This document shows, piece by piece, positions 1 to 7,606 of a DNA stretch of 28,350 nt. Position numbers and translations under genes: made by a program. Origin of the DNA: CAZSTA01 sp964609495 [NCBI: uncultured bacterium] (GTDB lineage Bacteria > CAZSTA01); contig CAZSTA010000024.1 of NCBI GenBank assembly GCA_964609495.1, positions 1 through 28,350 on the forward strand, in the 5' to 3' direction. Within the stretch, counting starts at the first letter, position 1; each line of letters starts with the position of its first letter. The notes beneath the pieces were generated by a model. It worked only from the letters and a program-made list of their open reading frames with translations, did no database searches and was not told the origin of the DNA.

Positions 1-366
1 ATCGCCATCCTAATGCAGGCATTCTTAGTCGAGGTAGCTTTATCTCTTGGGAGAGGGAAGAATCTTAAAAATTTCGTGCTTGCGGGCGCTTTGGCAGAAT
101 TTTGGAATATCATCCATCCCTTTATAACTCAGGGGATACTGGCTGGATGGGGGATCATCAGGGTATATCTCTGGTTGGTAAATAAAGGTGCTGAACTTCT
201 GGGCATCTCCTCCCAATATGCCCTTTTGATATTCATTTCACTCCTTCTGATTAGGGTGATTGCTGGAATATTCGCTGGCTTCATCGGTTGGGAGGTAGCA
301 TCGGCAGTAAAAGAAAGGTTATCGCTTCTTGGCTCTGAAGAACAAATTAAAGGAGGAACAAAGTGA
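1..366 (+). CDS. ECF transporter S component-like membrane protein (5' truncated by window edge)
   Basis: The reading frame is open from base 1, so this is the C-terminal part of a longer gene; the internal ATG at 13 is probably not the start. The visible 121 residues are hydrophobic, with roughly three membrane spans, a loop containing NIIHPF, and a short charged cytoplasmic tail. I assign it as the substrate-binding S subunit of an energy-coupling-factor importer mainly from context: two genes downstream is a clear EcfT, and the three genes overlap by 4 bp each (GTGA and ATGA), which indicates translational coupling. The substrate cannot be told. No ATPase component is visible in the window; it may lie upstream or be shared from elsewhere in the genome. 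Another small permease is possible. Confidence 0.55.
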   Translation: MAILMQAFLVEVALSLGRGKNLKNFVLAGALAEFWNIIHPFITQGILAGWGIIRVYLWLVNKGAELLGISSQYALLIFISLLLIRVIAGIFAGFIGWEVASAVKERLSLLGSEEQIKGGTK

Positions 367-827
367 AAAAGCTCATAATTTCGGTGTTTATCATCTCACT
401 ATTCATCACCTCTTTATTAGTCTATGCTCGGGAAGAGGAAGAAGTATGGCAACTTGTTATAAAAGACGGGGAAAGAGAGGTTAAGTTCACTCTTCCTGCT
501 CTCAAGGAGTTGCCTTCTACAGAGATAGAGTACACAAGCAAGAAGACGGAGAAGGTTAATTCTTACCGAGGGGTCATCTTAAAGATACTGCTGGAAGAAG
601 CGGAGGCAGACATAGAGAAGCTGAAAGGTGTGGAAGTAGAAGCAGGCGATCTCTATATGGCTAAGTATAACAGAGAGCAGGCACTCAAGGATAGCACTGT
701 TCTGGCTTACGAAATGGATGGTTGCCCTCTTACTGAAAAGATGGGGACAGTTCGTTTGTTATCCCCTGGGGAGGAGAGTGGGCTACAGGTCAAAGATGTG
801 ATTAGGTTGATCATAAAATATCGATGA
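363..827 (+). CDS. Secreted sulfite-oxidase-fold (molybdopterin-binding-domain-like) protein in ECF operon
   Basis: GTG start overlaps the upstream stop by 4 bp, with GGAGG just before it. The 154-residue protein begins with a signal peptide (MKK, then a hydrophobic core to about residue 21). The mature part resembles the compact oxidoreductase molybdopterin-binding fold (SUOX fold). It has an L-K-E-L-P segment, then YRGV followed by a helix, and near the C-terminus the characteristic AYEMDGCPL, GTVRLLSPG and a final beta strand. A typical catalytic version has a cofactor-ligating cysteine in the first half; here the only cysteine is in DGCPL near residue 120, so a catalytic cofactor is doubtful. 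Lying between S and T subunits of an ECF importer, it may be an extracytoplasmic substrate-capture or docking subunit. That role is inference. Confidence 0.55.
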   Translation: MKKLIISVFIISLFITSLLVYAREEEEVWQLVIKDGEREVKFTLPALKELPSTEIEYTSKKTEKVNSYRGVILKILLEEAEADIEKLKGVEVEAGDLYMAKYNREQALKDSTVLAYEMDGCPLTEKMGTVRLLSPGEESGLQVKDVIRLIIKYR

Positions 828-1552
828 GATTTGGCTTGCTTCCCGGACATTCGGGGAAAGAAGACAAATATAAATTAAGCATATATGGAGGATTATTATT
901 CCTTATCTTCGTTTTGGGGGGGATAATAATCCTTCCTAAGAGCAAGGTATTCTTCCTCTTAGGATATGTCGCTCTAATAACTATAATCTTCGTTCCCCAC
1001 TATTTTAAACTTCTCTTTCGCCCTAGAATCCTCATCTTTCTATTTCTAATTATCGTTATAAATGGGCTAATAGATGGTGGCGAGAAGAAGCTGATCATCT
1101 GGAAGCTAGCCCTGTCCAAGGAGGGTCTCTTAAGAGGAAGCTGGATGGCCGCTAGGGCTATCTCCATCATCTTAGCTGTTTTTATATTCACCGGAGGGGT
1201 ATCTTTAGGAGAATTACTACAATTTTTCAATGGTCTGGGGCTACCAGAATTAGGGTTCACTTTCGGTTTAGCTCTCAACCTTCTTCCCCTTGTTCAGAGA
1301 GTTAGTAACTCTGTATTTACCGCTATGCGCCTACGGGGAGGGTTTCGTAGAAATCGTTGGCGTTCCCTTCGCCTTCTCCTCATCACAATTATAGTTAATA
1401 TTCTTCGCTATGGTGAGGATATAGTATGCGCTGCTGAAACTAGAGCTTTTACTGGTAAGCTAAATAGAGCTCCTCTAAGTCCTCCTACTTTATATGATCT
1501 TGTCTTACTTATTTCCACTTTATCCGCCAGCATAATCATTATTCTTCTGTAG
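824..1552 (+). CDS. ecfT: Energy-coupling factor transporter transmembrane protein EcfT (CbiQ family)
   Basis: Transmembrane scaffold of an ECF-type vitamin or metal importer; it joins the substrate-binding S subunit to the ATPases at the inner membrane. The 242 residues show about five to six membrane spans (around 19-37, 42-58, 66-82, 107-124, 184-194, 225-242). The cytoplasmic region carries the two short coupling-helix signatures of the family: AMRLRGG (about 167-173) and AAETRAF (about 203-209). The latter is a variant of the usual EARGF, with Ala after Arg in place of Gly. The start ATG overlaps the preceding stop as ATGA. It is the last gene of the operon; the intergenic stretch after it has no convincing U-tract terminator. 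Confidence 0.85.
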   Translation: MRFGLLPGHSGKEDKYKLSIYGGLLFLIFVLGGIIILPKSKVFFLLGYVALITIIFVPHYFKLLFRPRILIFLFLIIVINGLIDGGEKKLIIWKLALSKEGLLRGSWMAARAISIILAVFIFTGGVSLGELLQFFNGLGLPELGFTFGLALNLLPLVQRVSNSVFTAMRLRGGFRRNRWRSLRLLLITIIVNILRYGEDIVCAAETRAFTGKLNRAPLSPPTLYDLVLLISTLSASIIIILL

Positions 1553-1741
1553 ATTTCACAATAATGATTGTCAATTAGGAGAAACAAATAAAATCATTAT
1601 ATATATTTAAAGATAAATGAGCTTGGTAACAATAGGACGATGATTAACGTATAGCGAGCAAGGTAGCGATTCGCTTTCCTTACGATCTCCTTGCCAGAAA
1701 GAATAGTCGTTGGATGAATGACTAATAAAAGTTTAAACCTC

Positions 1742-1770
1742 TTGCCAATATTGTCTTTCTATGATATAAT
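1742..1770 (+). promoter_or_regulatory. Sigma70 promoter with extended -10
   Basis: -35 TTGCCA (1742-1747), exact 17-bp spacer, -10 TATAAT (1765-1770) preceded by TGA, giving the extended -10 TGnTATAAT. Transcription would begin near 1777 and read toward the TPR-protein operon. Confidence 0.75.
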
Positions 1771-1803
1771 ATATATAGCTCTTTTTAATACAAAGTATAG
1801 ACT

Positions 1804-1895
1804 TAATTGACGTGAGATTGCGGAATGATAATCTGTGATTAATTATGATCATCTCTCAATTAGGTATAAGAGTTGTCTCAACTCACTGCATTGAG
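1804..1895 (+). other. Nested inverted repeats in the leader (structured RNA or operator)
   Basis: Three pairings can be seen by eye just after the promoter. TAATTGA (1804-1810) plus GAGA (1814-1817) pair with TCTC plus TCAATTA (1852-1862). GAGTTG-TCT-CAACTC forms a tight hairpin at about 1870-1884. CTCAAT (1855-1860) can pair with ATTGAG (1890-1895), which competes with the first stem. Mutually exclusive pairings are what an RNA switch would show, but no known riboswitch was recognised. Confidence 0.35.
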
Positions 1896-1897
1896 GA

Positions 1898-1923
1898 TGT
1901 GATATCCGGTTGTGATATCTGGT
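1898..1923 (+). repeat. Two adjacent 13-bp direct repeats
   Basis: TGTGATATCCGGT (1898-1910) is followed directly by TGTGATATCTGGT (1911-1923), differing at one position. Each holds a GATATC palindrome. Possible tandem protein-binding sites in the leader of the envelope operon; function unknown. Confidence 0.5.
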
Positions 1924-2101
1924 GAAGAGAGAAAAGGAAATAACTAGGGAGATTACTAAAAATAAGTATAACGCACGACTTCTTGGATATGAAGCATTAC
2001 GCTATTTGGCTATATTGAAGAATAAGAAGGGAGGGAGTAGAGAATATTGGGCTGCGAATGATATTGCCAAGTTCGTTTTTCGCAGAGCTGGATATCGATG
2101 A
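1922..2101 (+). pseudogene. Possible remnant of a winged-helix-like DNA-binding gene
   Basis: From GTG at 1922 a 59-residue frame reads like real protein (ALRYLAILKN, then EYWAANDIAKFV) before stopping at 2099. The reading continues sensibly in another frame (DIDDIWMNVLKIE) into in-frame stops, and then RGWKVFVYRLRKN, which runs into the start of the next gene. The order (helix, recognition-like helix, wing-like end) resembles a small winged helix-turn-helix regulator broken by a frameshift and two stops. There is no ribosome site before the GTG. The family assignment is inference; it may simply be chance. Confidence 0.25.
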
Positions 2102-2189
2102 TATTTGGATGAATGTCCTTAAAATAGAAAGCTATGAGAATCATAATCAGGTCTCTGGCGATTGCTAGTCAGGATAGCGAGGGTGGAAG

Positions 2190-4361
2190 GTGTTTGTTTA
2201 TAGATTAAGGAAAAATTTGGTATTTCTATATCTATTTATATTCTTATTGGGAACTACTTCTCTGGGACTAGCTTTAGCCCAGGAGAATGATGGTGATAGG
2301 GATGAAGAATTGGTTATGTTAACTTTTCCCTTTCAGCAGAAGGGAGAGACGGAGGCCTTCGGGTGGTTAAGTGAAGCTCTTCTTTCTATGATTGATAGGG
2401 ACCTTTCAGCTTTAGATGAGGTTCAGTTAATAGATAGGTCTGAAGTCCAACGACTAGAGGAGGAGATGAAGCTCGCCGAGCTGGAAAAAGTATTAGAGGT
2501 GATAGATAAATCGGTTAGGAAGAAGATCGGCGTAATGATAGGGGCGGATATAGCTCTGTTAGGAAGCTTCGAGGTCGAGGGAGAGCAGCAATTATCTATA
2601 ACCGTTAAGGTTTTCAATTTGAAATTGGGTGAGTTAACTAGGCAGGAAGAGGCCTCAGGAAAGATAGGAGATCTCTTCAAATTAGAGAATCAGTTAGTAT
2701 TCAAGGTCTTAGACAGTCTATTTATTCGTCCCGATGCTGAGGAGCAGAAGTTAATTGGAGATATCGAAACCGATTCCCTAGAGGCTGCTTTTCACCTCTA
2801 TCAAGGGATAAATTATATAGATCAGGCTATAGAACTTTATCACGGAAAGAATTATCCTGATCAAAAACTCTGGGCTTCCGCTATCAAGCACTGTTCAAAA
2901 GCGATAGATATAGACCCCAATTATGCTCTAGCCCATTACTATTTAGCTACCATATATGAGCGAACTGGCTGGTATGGAAGGGAGACCGGGGCTTGGGATA
3001 TGTATCTCGACCTAGCTCCGAATGGACGTTGGGCTGAAAAAGCTAGGGAGAAATCGATAGAGGATCATCTGAGTCAAGGGAAAGCTTTATTCTCTGCGGG
3101 GAAGTATGAAGCCGCTATAAGGGAGTTCATAAGGGTTCTGAAGAGAGATCCTGATTCCTTCGGAGCTCATTATTGGTTAGCTAAAATCTATGAGAGGACT
3201 GGAGAGAGTGAGAAGGCTTTAAGGGAATGGAATAGAGTTTTAGATCTGCGACCTGATAACGCGGAGGCTAAGAAATTTGTCGGTATTCACGAGATGGAGA
3301 AGCTTTACGGAAAAGAAGCTTATGATCATTATCAAGCTGGAGTAAAGTTCTATGAAGCTGGTGACTATAAGAAGGCTGGGGAGGAATTGGAGAAGGCTGT
3401 TGAAGGCAATCCCATTTTCTTCTTAGAAGCCCACAAGTATTTGAGAGATGCTTATTACGCGACAGAACGGTTCAACGAATATCGAGCTGAGCAATTATGG
3501 ATAATAGATGCCTCGGACCTAGATCGGAAACAATCTGCTTTAGAATATTTGAGCCTGGGCTTGAAGCTTCGAGCGGGTGGTCAGATGGAACTAGCCCTGC
3601 GAGAGTTCAAGAGAGCTTCTGATTTTGATCCTCAGCTTATAGAAGCTCGACTGGCTATAGCTATGGTTCATAGCGAAATGGGAGAATTAAGATCAGCTTT
3701 GGAGGAATGTCAGAGGATATTGATCTTATCTCCTAATTTCAAAGAGGCTAGAGAACTTCTCACTCAGGTAAGATATAAGATCGGAGCGAAGCTAGAGGAG
3801 ATCGAAGCGACTAAGGGGATAGGGGAGGAAGAGGTTGCGATTAAAGAAGAGAGGGAAGTAATCCCTTCTGCAAAGAGTCCCCCTCCGGAGAAGAAGGACG
3901 ACTTCTACAGTCATTATAAACGGGGTTATAACTTATATATAAGGGGGAGGTATCAAGAGGCTATAGAGGAATTGGACAAAGCTCTCAAAATAAAACCCTC
4001 CTCCGCTCAAGCTTATGAATATCTAGCTAGAACTTATCAGAAATTGGGGGATGTTGATAAATATATAGAGATGAAGAGGTCAGCTATCGATTTCTCCGAT
4101 AGAGATAGAGGAGAGGTTGCATTGGCCCATTATAAATTTGGCTATGAGATGTACTCTCAGGGGAATAAACTAGTGGCTTTAGATGAATTTCAGATGGCGA
4201 CCCAACTCGATCCCGCTCTCGCCCAGGCTCACTATTGGCTGGGGCGGATCTATTACGAGGGTGGCAATTATGAGATGGCTAAAGCGAAATTAGAGGAGAC
4301 GCTCAGATTATCTCCAGGTCATAAAGGGGCCGCATATCTATTAGAAAGGATGAGGGAATAA
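2190..4361 (+). CDS. Secreted CsgG/FlgO-like N-domain protein with C-terminal TPR array
   Basis: A 723-residue exported protein starting at GTG, with GGGTGGAAGG upstream. Residues 1-31 form a signal peptide with a likely cut after LALAQ. Residues about 38-180 resemble the CsgG/FlgO/TolB-N type domain: a beta strand LVMLTFPF, a helix, the segment VQLIDRSEV, then GADIALLGSF and strands. Such domains occur in envelope assembly proteins. From about residue 195 to the end there are around ten tetratricopeptide repeats with typical residues (AHYYLATIYERTG, AHYWLGRIYYEGGNY), interrupted near 545-575 by a charged Glu-rich linker. TPRs bind other proteins, so this is probably a periplasmic scaffold for the beta-barrel encoded two genes downstream. 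It heads the envelope operon; the next start overlaps its stop (TAATG). Confidence 0.75.
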   Translation: MFVYRLRKNLVFLYLFIFLLGTTSLGLALAQENDGDRDEELVMLTFPFQQKGETEAFGWLSEALLSMIDRDLSALDEVQLIDRSEVQRLEEEMKLAELEKVLEVIDKSVRKKIGVMIGADIALLGSFEVEGEQQLSITVKVFNLKLGELTRQEEASGKIGDLFKLENQLVFKVLDSLFIRPDAEEQKLIGDIETDSLEAAFHLYQGINYIDQAIELYHGKNYPDQKLWASAIKHCSKAIDIDPNYALAHYYLATIYERTGWYGRETGAWDMYLDLAPNGRWAEKAREKSIEDHLSQGKALFSAGKYEAAIREFIRVLKRDPDSFGAHYWLAKIYERTGESEKALREWNRVLDLRPDNAEAKKFVGIHEMEKLYGKEAYDHYQAGVKFYEAGDYKKAGEELEKAVEGNPIFFLEAHKYLRDAYYATERFNEYRAEQLWIIDASDLDRKQSALEYLSLGLKLRAGGQMELALREFKRASDFDPQLIEARLAIAMVHSEMGELRSALEECQRILILSPNFKEARELLTQVRYKIGAKLEEIEATKGIGEEEVAIKEEREVIPSAKSPPPEKKDDFYSHYKRGYNLYIRGRYQEAIEELDKALKIKPSSAQAYEYLARTYQKLGDVDKYIEMKRSAIDFSDRDRGEVALAHYKFGYEMYSQGNKLVALDEFQMATQLDPALAQAHYWLGRIYYEGGNYEMAKAKLEETLRLSPGHKGAAYLLERMRE

Positions 4362-4756
4362 TGAGAAGAACATTACTGTTTATAATCATCTTAGGAGTGA
4401 TCTTGACCATTGTTATAACAACTCAAGCCGAAGAGATTTATCTGATGGATGCTAAGACCAAGGAACCTTTAAAGGCCCAGATATGGGGTTATCTGGATGG
4501 GGTATTCACTATCAGAGTTGGGGATAAATTTTATCAACTGAAGCGAGATGATATAAGATATATCTCTTTTACTGGGATTGGAGGATGGGAGACTAGATGG
4601 TTAATAGACGAAAATGTGGAAGCTCAAAGATGCTTCCCAGTAGATAGGGCTCTCAGATTGAAGATCATAAACGACGGATGGATAACTGTTCCTCAAAGTT
4701 CGGGAGCCGCAGTCGCTCTTTGGTATGTAGTCACCCGTGATCTGCTCAGAAAATAA
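4361..4756 (+). CDS. Small secreted protein of unknown function
   Basis: 131 residues, starting in a TAATG overlap with the upstream stop, so tightly coupled to the TPR protein. A signal peptide is visible at residues 1-23 (RR, hydrophobic core, cut after TTQA). The mature part is short and beta-rich, with EEIYLMDAKTKEPL and a hydrophobic C-terminal AAVALWYVVTRDLL that could be amphipathic or membrane-associated. No family recognised. Position between a TPR scaffold and a beta-barrel suggests an accessory periplasmic component of the same complex (inference). Confidence 0.6.
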   Translation: MRRTLLFIIILGVILTIVITTQAEEIYLMDAKTKEPLKAQIWGYLDGVFTIRVGDKFYQLKRDDIRYISFTGIGGWETRWLIDENVEAQRCFPVDRALRLKIINDGWITVPQSSGAAVALWYVVTRDLLRK

Positions 4757-4760
4757 GGTG

Positions 4761-6254
4761 ATGAGATATCATTCTCGCTTTATCTCTCTGGCTCTAATCT
4801 CAGCACTTTGGTTGATCGTAAGCCAAAGTATATCCGCCGAGGAATTAGATTTTGAAGGGCGATTTGAGCTCAATTGGACAAGAATTAAGGCTGAGGGTGA
4901 TCTCGACAAGTTAAAAGAGGACGAGGATATAGAGCCAGAGGCAGGGAGTTGGGAAGGAGAGTATGAGCTTATCTTATCTAAGGATCTCAGCAAGGAGGTA
5001 AGGGCAGAGGTAGAGATCAATAGTGATGATGGGGAATTTCAGATAGATCATCTATTGTTGGATATGGGGAAGACGGACCTTACCGTAGGTCGCCTCGAAG
5101 CTGAGTTTACTCCCTATACCTTACATAACGAGTTTCAAGGGATATACCTTAGTAAAGTAGGAATTAAGGATCGAACTGGCACGAAGATAATCGAACTAAA
5201 TACCTTAGCGGCTCAACTTGAGGAAGCAGACGGTAATAGTTATTATGATAGGTATCTGTTGGGTTTAAGGGGGAGAACAAAACTTGCGGGTTTTAAGGTC
5301 GGGACTTCGTTTCTGCGTTGCTTTAGTGATACCGATTTCGAATCGGTCGAGAGAGGGGCGATAATTCCGCTTGAGGAATTAGAAAAGAACTCGAAATCAA
5401 TATATGGACTTGATGCAGAGTGGGATTACCCCCTTTTTCTAATAGCTTATTTAGGTTCTAAGTTAGAGTTAGCTGTTTTGAGTAACGATGAAGATATTTC
5501 GGACGAGATTCCAGCCGAAGTAGATTCCGCATTTTATACTATCTCCAAGGTGGAATTGGGGAGTTTTCTTCTGGAGTTCAACACTCGTAACATCGGTCCT
5601 CGTTTTGACCTTAGGGGATGGGCTGTAGGAGAGGACGAAGATGATTATCCCCAACCCTTCGCTAGAGGGGAAGCAGGATGGGGGATAGGGGCGAAATATC
5701 GAGTGCGACGCTCCACCATTATCGAAGGAAGTTATAACGGCTATCGGGATCGAACTATTCCTGTTAATAATTGGAAGGATATCATATCTATAGGTGGAGA
5801 AGAGCGGAAATTCGGCTCGGGAAGGTTATCAGCTAAGTTAACTCGTGAGAGTGAGCGATTTTCCGAGGATTATGGGGATTTATTCGGAGGTCATAAACTC
5901 ACTTATGCTTTAGATTTGACCTATGAGGGAAGGATCTTAGGAGATGCTAGGCTGGAACTAGAGTATAAGTATGAGAATTCTCTGGGAGCGGATGAGGAGG
6001 TAACTCATTTAAATTCTCTCTCGATAGACATAAAGAAGGAACTTTTAAGGGCTTTAACCTTAATTTTGAATATCAGCCTTGAGGATGAAACTCGAGATCA
6101 TTATAGGTCCGAATTCAAAGTAGGATTGGAATATTTCTTCGAAGAAGAGGCTAGCTGGAATATAAGTTATAAAACGATAATTTATGACGATAGGGAAGGA
6201 CAAGGAGATTATTACACTGACGAATTAAAAACTGGCGTTACAATAGGGTTATAA
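4761..6254 (+). CDS. Predicted outer-membrane beta-barrel protein
   Basis: I chose ATG at 4761, four bases after the upstream stop, because it gives a clean signal peptide (MRYHSRF, hydrophobic core, cut after SQSISA). GTG codons at 4737 and 4758 are alternatives. The 497-residue product has many alternating-pattern strands ending in aromatic residues, Tyr/Glu/Asp-rich turns and high acidity, as in porin-like barrels. The segment at mature residues 75-120 (HLLLDMGKTDLTVGRLEAEF) recalls porins that describe a surface or grating-like strand pattern. The last residue is Leu rather than Phe. The exact family is not recognised. Neighbours are a TPR scaffold, a small secreted protein, a lipid kinase and a LolA-like protein, all envelope-related. 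Confidence 0.65.
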   Translation: MRYHSRFISLALISALWLIVSQSISAEELDFEGRFELNWTRIKAEGDLDKLKEDEDIEPEAGSWEGEYELILSKDLSKEVRAEVEINSDDGEFQIDHLLLDMGKTDLTVGRLEAEFTPYTLHNEFQGIYLSKVGIKDRTGTKIIELNTLAAQLEEADGNSYYDRYLLGLRGRTKLAGFKVGTSFLRCFSDTDFESVERGAIIPLEELEKNSKSIYGLDAEWDYPLFLIAYLGSKLELAVLSNDEDISDEIPAEVDSAFYTISKVELGSFLLEFNTRNIGPRFDLRGWAVGEDEDDYPQPFARGEAGWGIGAKYRVRRSTIIEGSYNGYRDRTIPVNNWKDIISIGGEERKFGSGRLSAKLTRESERFSEDYGDLFGGHKLTYALDLTYEGRILGDARLELEYKYENSLGADEEVTHLNSLSIDIKKELLRALTLILNISLEDETRDHYRSEFKVGLEYFFEEEASWNISYKTIIYDDREGQGDYYTDELKTGVTIGL

Positions 6255-6266
6255 GCAGGGGTTGAG

Positions 6267-6737
6267 GTGAAAGCCTCCAAATTAAGAGATAGTTTCAAAT
6301 TTGCCATAGAGGGTGTAGGATATGTCTTAAAGACTCAGCGCAATATGCGCCTGCACTTTATATCTGCAATAGCGATCTTGGCCGCGGGCTTAATACTAAA
6401 GATAAGCTATCTAGAACTTGCTATCCTATCTTTAACCATAGCTTTAGTTATCATTGCTGAGATGTTCAATACCGCAGTGGAGGTGATCATAGATCTACAA
6501 ACATCGGAGCGTCATCCCATCGCTAAGATAATCAAAGATATTGCCGCTGGCGCCGTTTTAATAAGTGCTATAAACGCGGTGGCAGTTGGCTTTTTGATCT
6601 TTACTCGTCATCTTATACTATTGCTGTATCATTTGAGGGATATTTTTAGATGGGATAATTTGCTAACCATTTTTCTAATTGTAGTGGGGGTTGTAACTGG
6701 TCTGTTATCTTTTTTTGGCTCTGGAAGAGTCAAGTAG
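6267..6737 (+). CDS. dgkA: Diacylglycerol/undecaprenol kinase family (DgkA) with extra C-terminal membrane span
   Basis: Small integral-membrane lipid kinase that phosphorylates diacylglycerol or undecaprenol with ATP, recycling lipid carriers used in envelope synthesis. The 156-residue protein starts at GTG with GCAGGGG upstream. It has the N-terminal amphipathic helix (SFKFAIEGVGY), three core membrane spans, and the family motifs AEMFNTAVE (about 64-72) and KDIAAGAV (about 90-97), which hold the catalytic Glu and nucleotide-binding residues. The core ends near residue 114. A charged segment and a fourth hydrophobic span (about 132-150) follow, longer than the usual 120-130 residues. Lies in the envelope operon, 12 bp after the beta-barrel gene and 2 to 26 bp before the LolA-like gene. 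Confidence 0.85.
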   Translation: MKASKLRDSFKFAIEGVGYVLKTQRNMRLHFISAIAILAAGLILKISYLELAILSLTIALVIIAEMFNTAVEVIIDLQTSERHPIAKIIKDIAAGAVLISAINAVAVGFLIFTRHLILLLYHLRDIFRWDNLLTIFLIVVGVVTGLLSFFGSGRVK

Positions 6738-6763
6738 AAATGTCGGAAATTGGGGGTGAGATA

Positions 6764-7522
6764 TTGAAGAGTTCTCTCATATTTCTAGTCCTCATATTAT
6801 CCTTGCTTTATACGTCTAATAGCAAGGCTCGAGATCTTACGGCTAATGATATAGTTTCGAAGATCAGAGATAAGCAGAATCGGGTTAAAGATCTTCAGGG
6901 GAAGATCATGATAAAATCTTATCTTCCCAATGGTCAGAGGCAGGTTATAAAGGCGAAGGTGGTGTTAAAACAGCCGAAAGAGGTCCGTTTGGAGTATCTA
7001 TCCCCAGAGCTTTTTGCGGATCAGATAATTATCTCCAGTGGGGATAAGGTCTGGATGTTCCTTCCTCTCTCGGAGGAGTGGAAGGAGTTCGACCTTGGTG
7101 ATCTTCCCCAAACTAGAGAGGAACAGATGGATATACTGAACGCCCTGTTGATTAGAGTCGATGATTATGATTTTGAGCTTTTGGGGAAAGACACTCTGGA
7201 CAAACAGCAAACCTATTGCCTAAGGCTGAGGCCTAAGAAAGATGAGAAGAAATCCGATTCTCTTAGAATGTGGGTTGATGCCGAGAGGATACTTCCTCTT
7301 AATATCGAAGAATATGATGAGAGTGGTAATTCTTTAGGGAGAATTACCTTTGGAGGCTACATAAATTTCGGTGATGGTGTGTGGCTTCCTCTCTTGATGT
7401 ATTCCTTCGATGCTAATGGTTCCCTTGCTATTGAGACCTCCTTTGAAGGAGTGAAATTAAATTCTGGTTTAGATGAAAAGCTGTTTGAACCTCCCAAAGG
7501 AGCTATCTCTGAGGATTGGTAG
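6764..7522 (+). CDS. LolA-like outer-membrane lipoprotein carrier / sorting protein
   Basis: Periplasmic protein of the LolA-like fold, which in related families shuttles lipoproteins or lipids to the outer membrane. I prefer TTG at 6764, preceded by GGGGGTGAG, because it gives a basic n-region (LKSS) and a normal signal peptide cut after SNSKA. The ATG at 6740 would add eight residues with two Glu and no Lys before the hydrophobic core. The mature part shows the typical pattern: DIVSKIRDKQNRVKDLQG, KVVLKQPKEVRLEY, then IISSGDKVWMFLP, and late SFEGVKLNSGLDEKLFEPP, as in family members that start with a helix and continue with an open beta-barrel. Last gene of the envelope operon; about 80 bp separate it from the radical SAM gene. 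Confidence 0.8.
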   Translation: MKSSLIFLVLILSLLYTSNSKARDLTANDIVSKIRDKQNRVKDLQGKIMIKSYLPNGQRQVIKAKVVLKQPKEVRLEYLSPELFADQIIISSGDKVWMFLPLSEEWKEFDLGDLPQTREEQMDILNALLIRVDDYDFELLGKDTLDKQQTYCLRLRPKKDEKKSDSLRMWVDAERILPLNIEEYDESGNSLGRITFGGYINFGDGVWLPLLMYSFDANGSLAIETSFEGVKLNSGLDEKLFEPPKGAISEDW

Positions 7523-7588
7523 TATGAGAAGCCTTTAAGTCTTCTTCACCTCCCAATATAATTTTTCAAAACAAAAAGGTTTAATTTC

Positions 7589-7599
7589 AAAAGGAGGTG
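7589..7599 (+). promoter_or_regulatory. Consensus ribosome binding site of the radical SAM gene
   Basis: AAAAGGAGGTG sits 7 bases before ATG 7607, near-perfect complement to 16S rRNA, predicting strong translation and fixing that start. Confidence 0.8.
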
Positions 7600-7606
7600 C
7601 CCATTA

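Larger units (their letters stand above)
1553..2189. other. 637-bp non-coding stretch: promoter, structured leader, possible decayed gene
   Basis: AT-rich gap between the ECF operon and the envelope operon. From left to right it holds a small inverted repeat AGCGA-T-TCGCT (1665-1675) inside a weaker GCAAGG/CCTTGC pair (1658-1663 with 1689-1694). Next come a strong promoter (1742-1770), a set of nested inverted repeats (1804-1895), two adjacent 13-bp near-identical repeats (1898-1923), and a 59-codon open frame with no ribosome site (1922-2101). The next clear gene starts at 2190, so a transcript from the promoter would carry a leader of about 410 nt. Confidence 0.6.

Noticed and set aside
1898-1923. 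Start of a CRISPR array
   Set aside because: Only two directly abutting 13-bp units with no spacers; no cas genes in the window.
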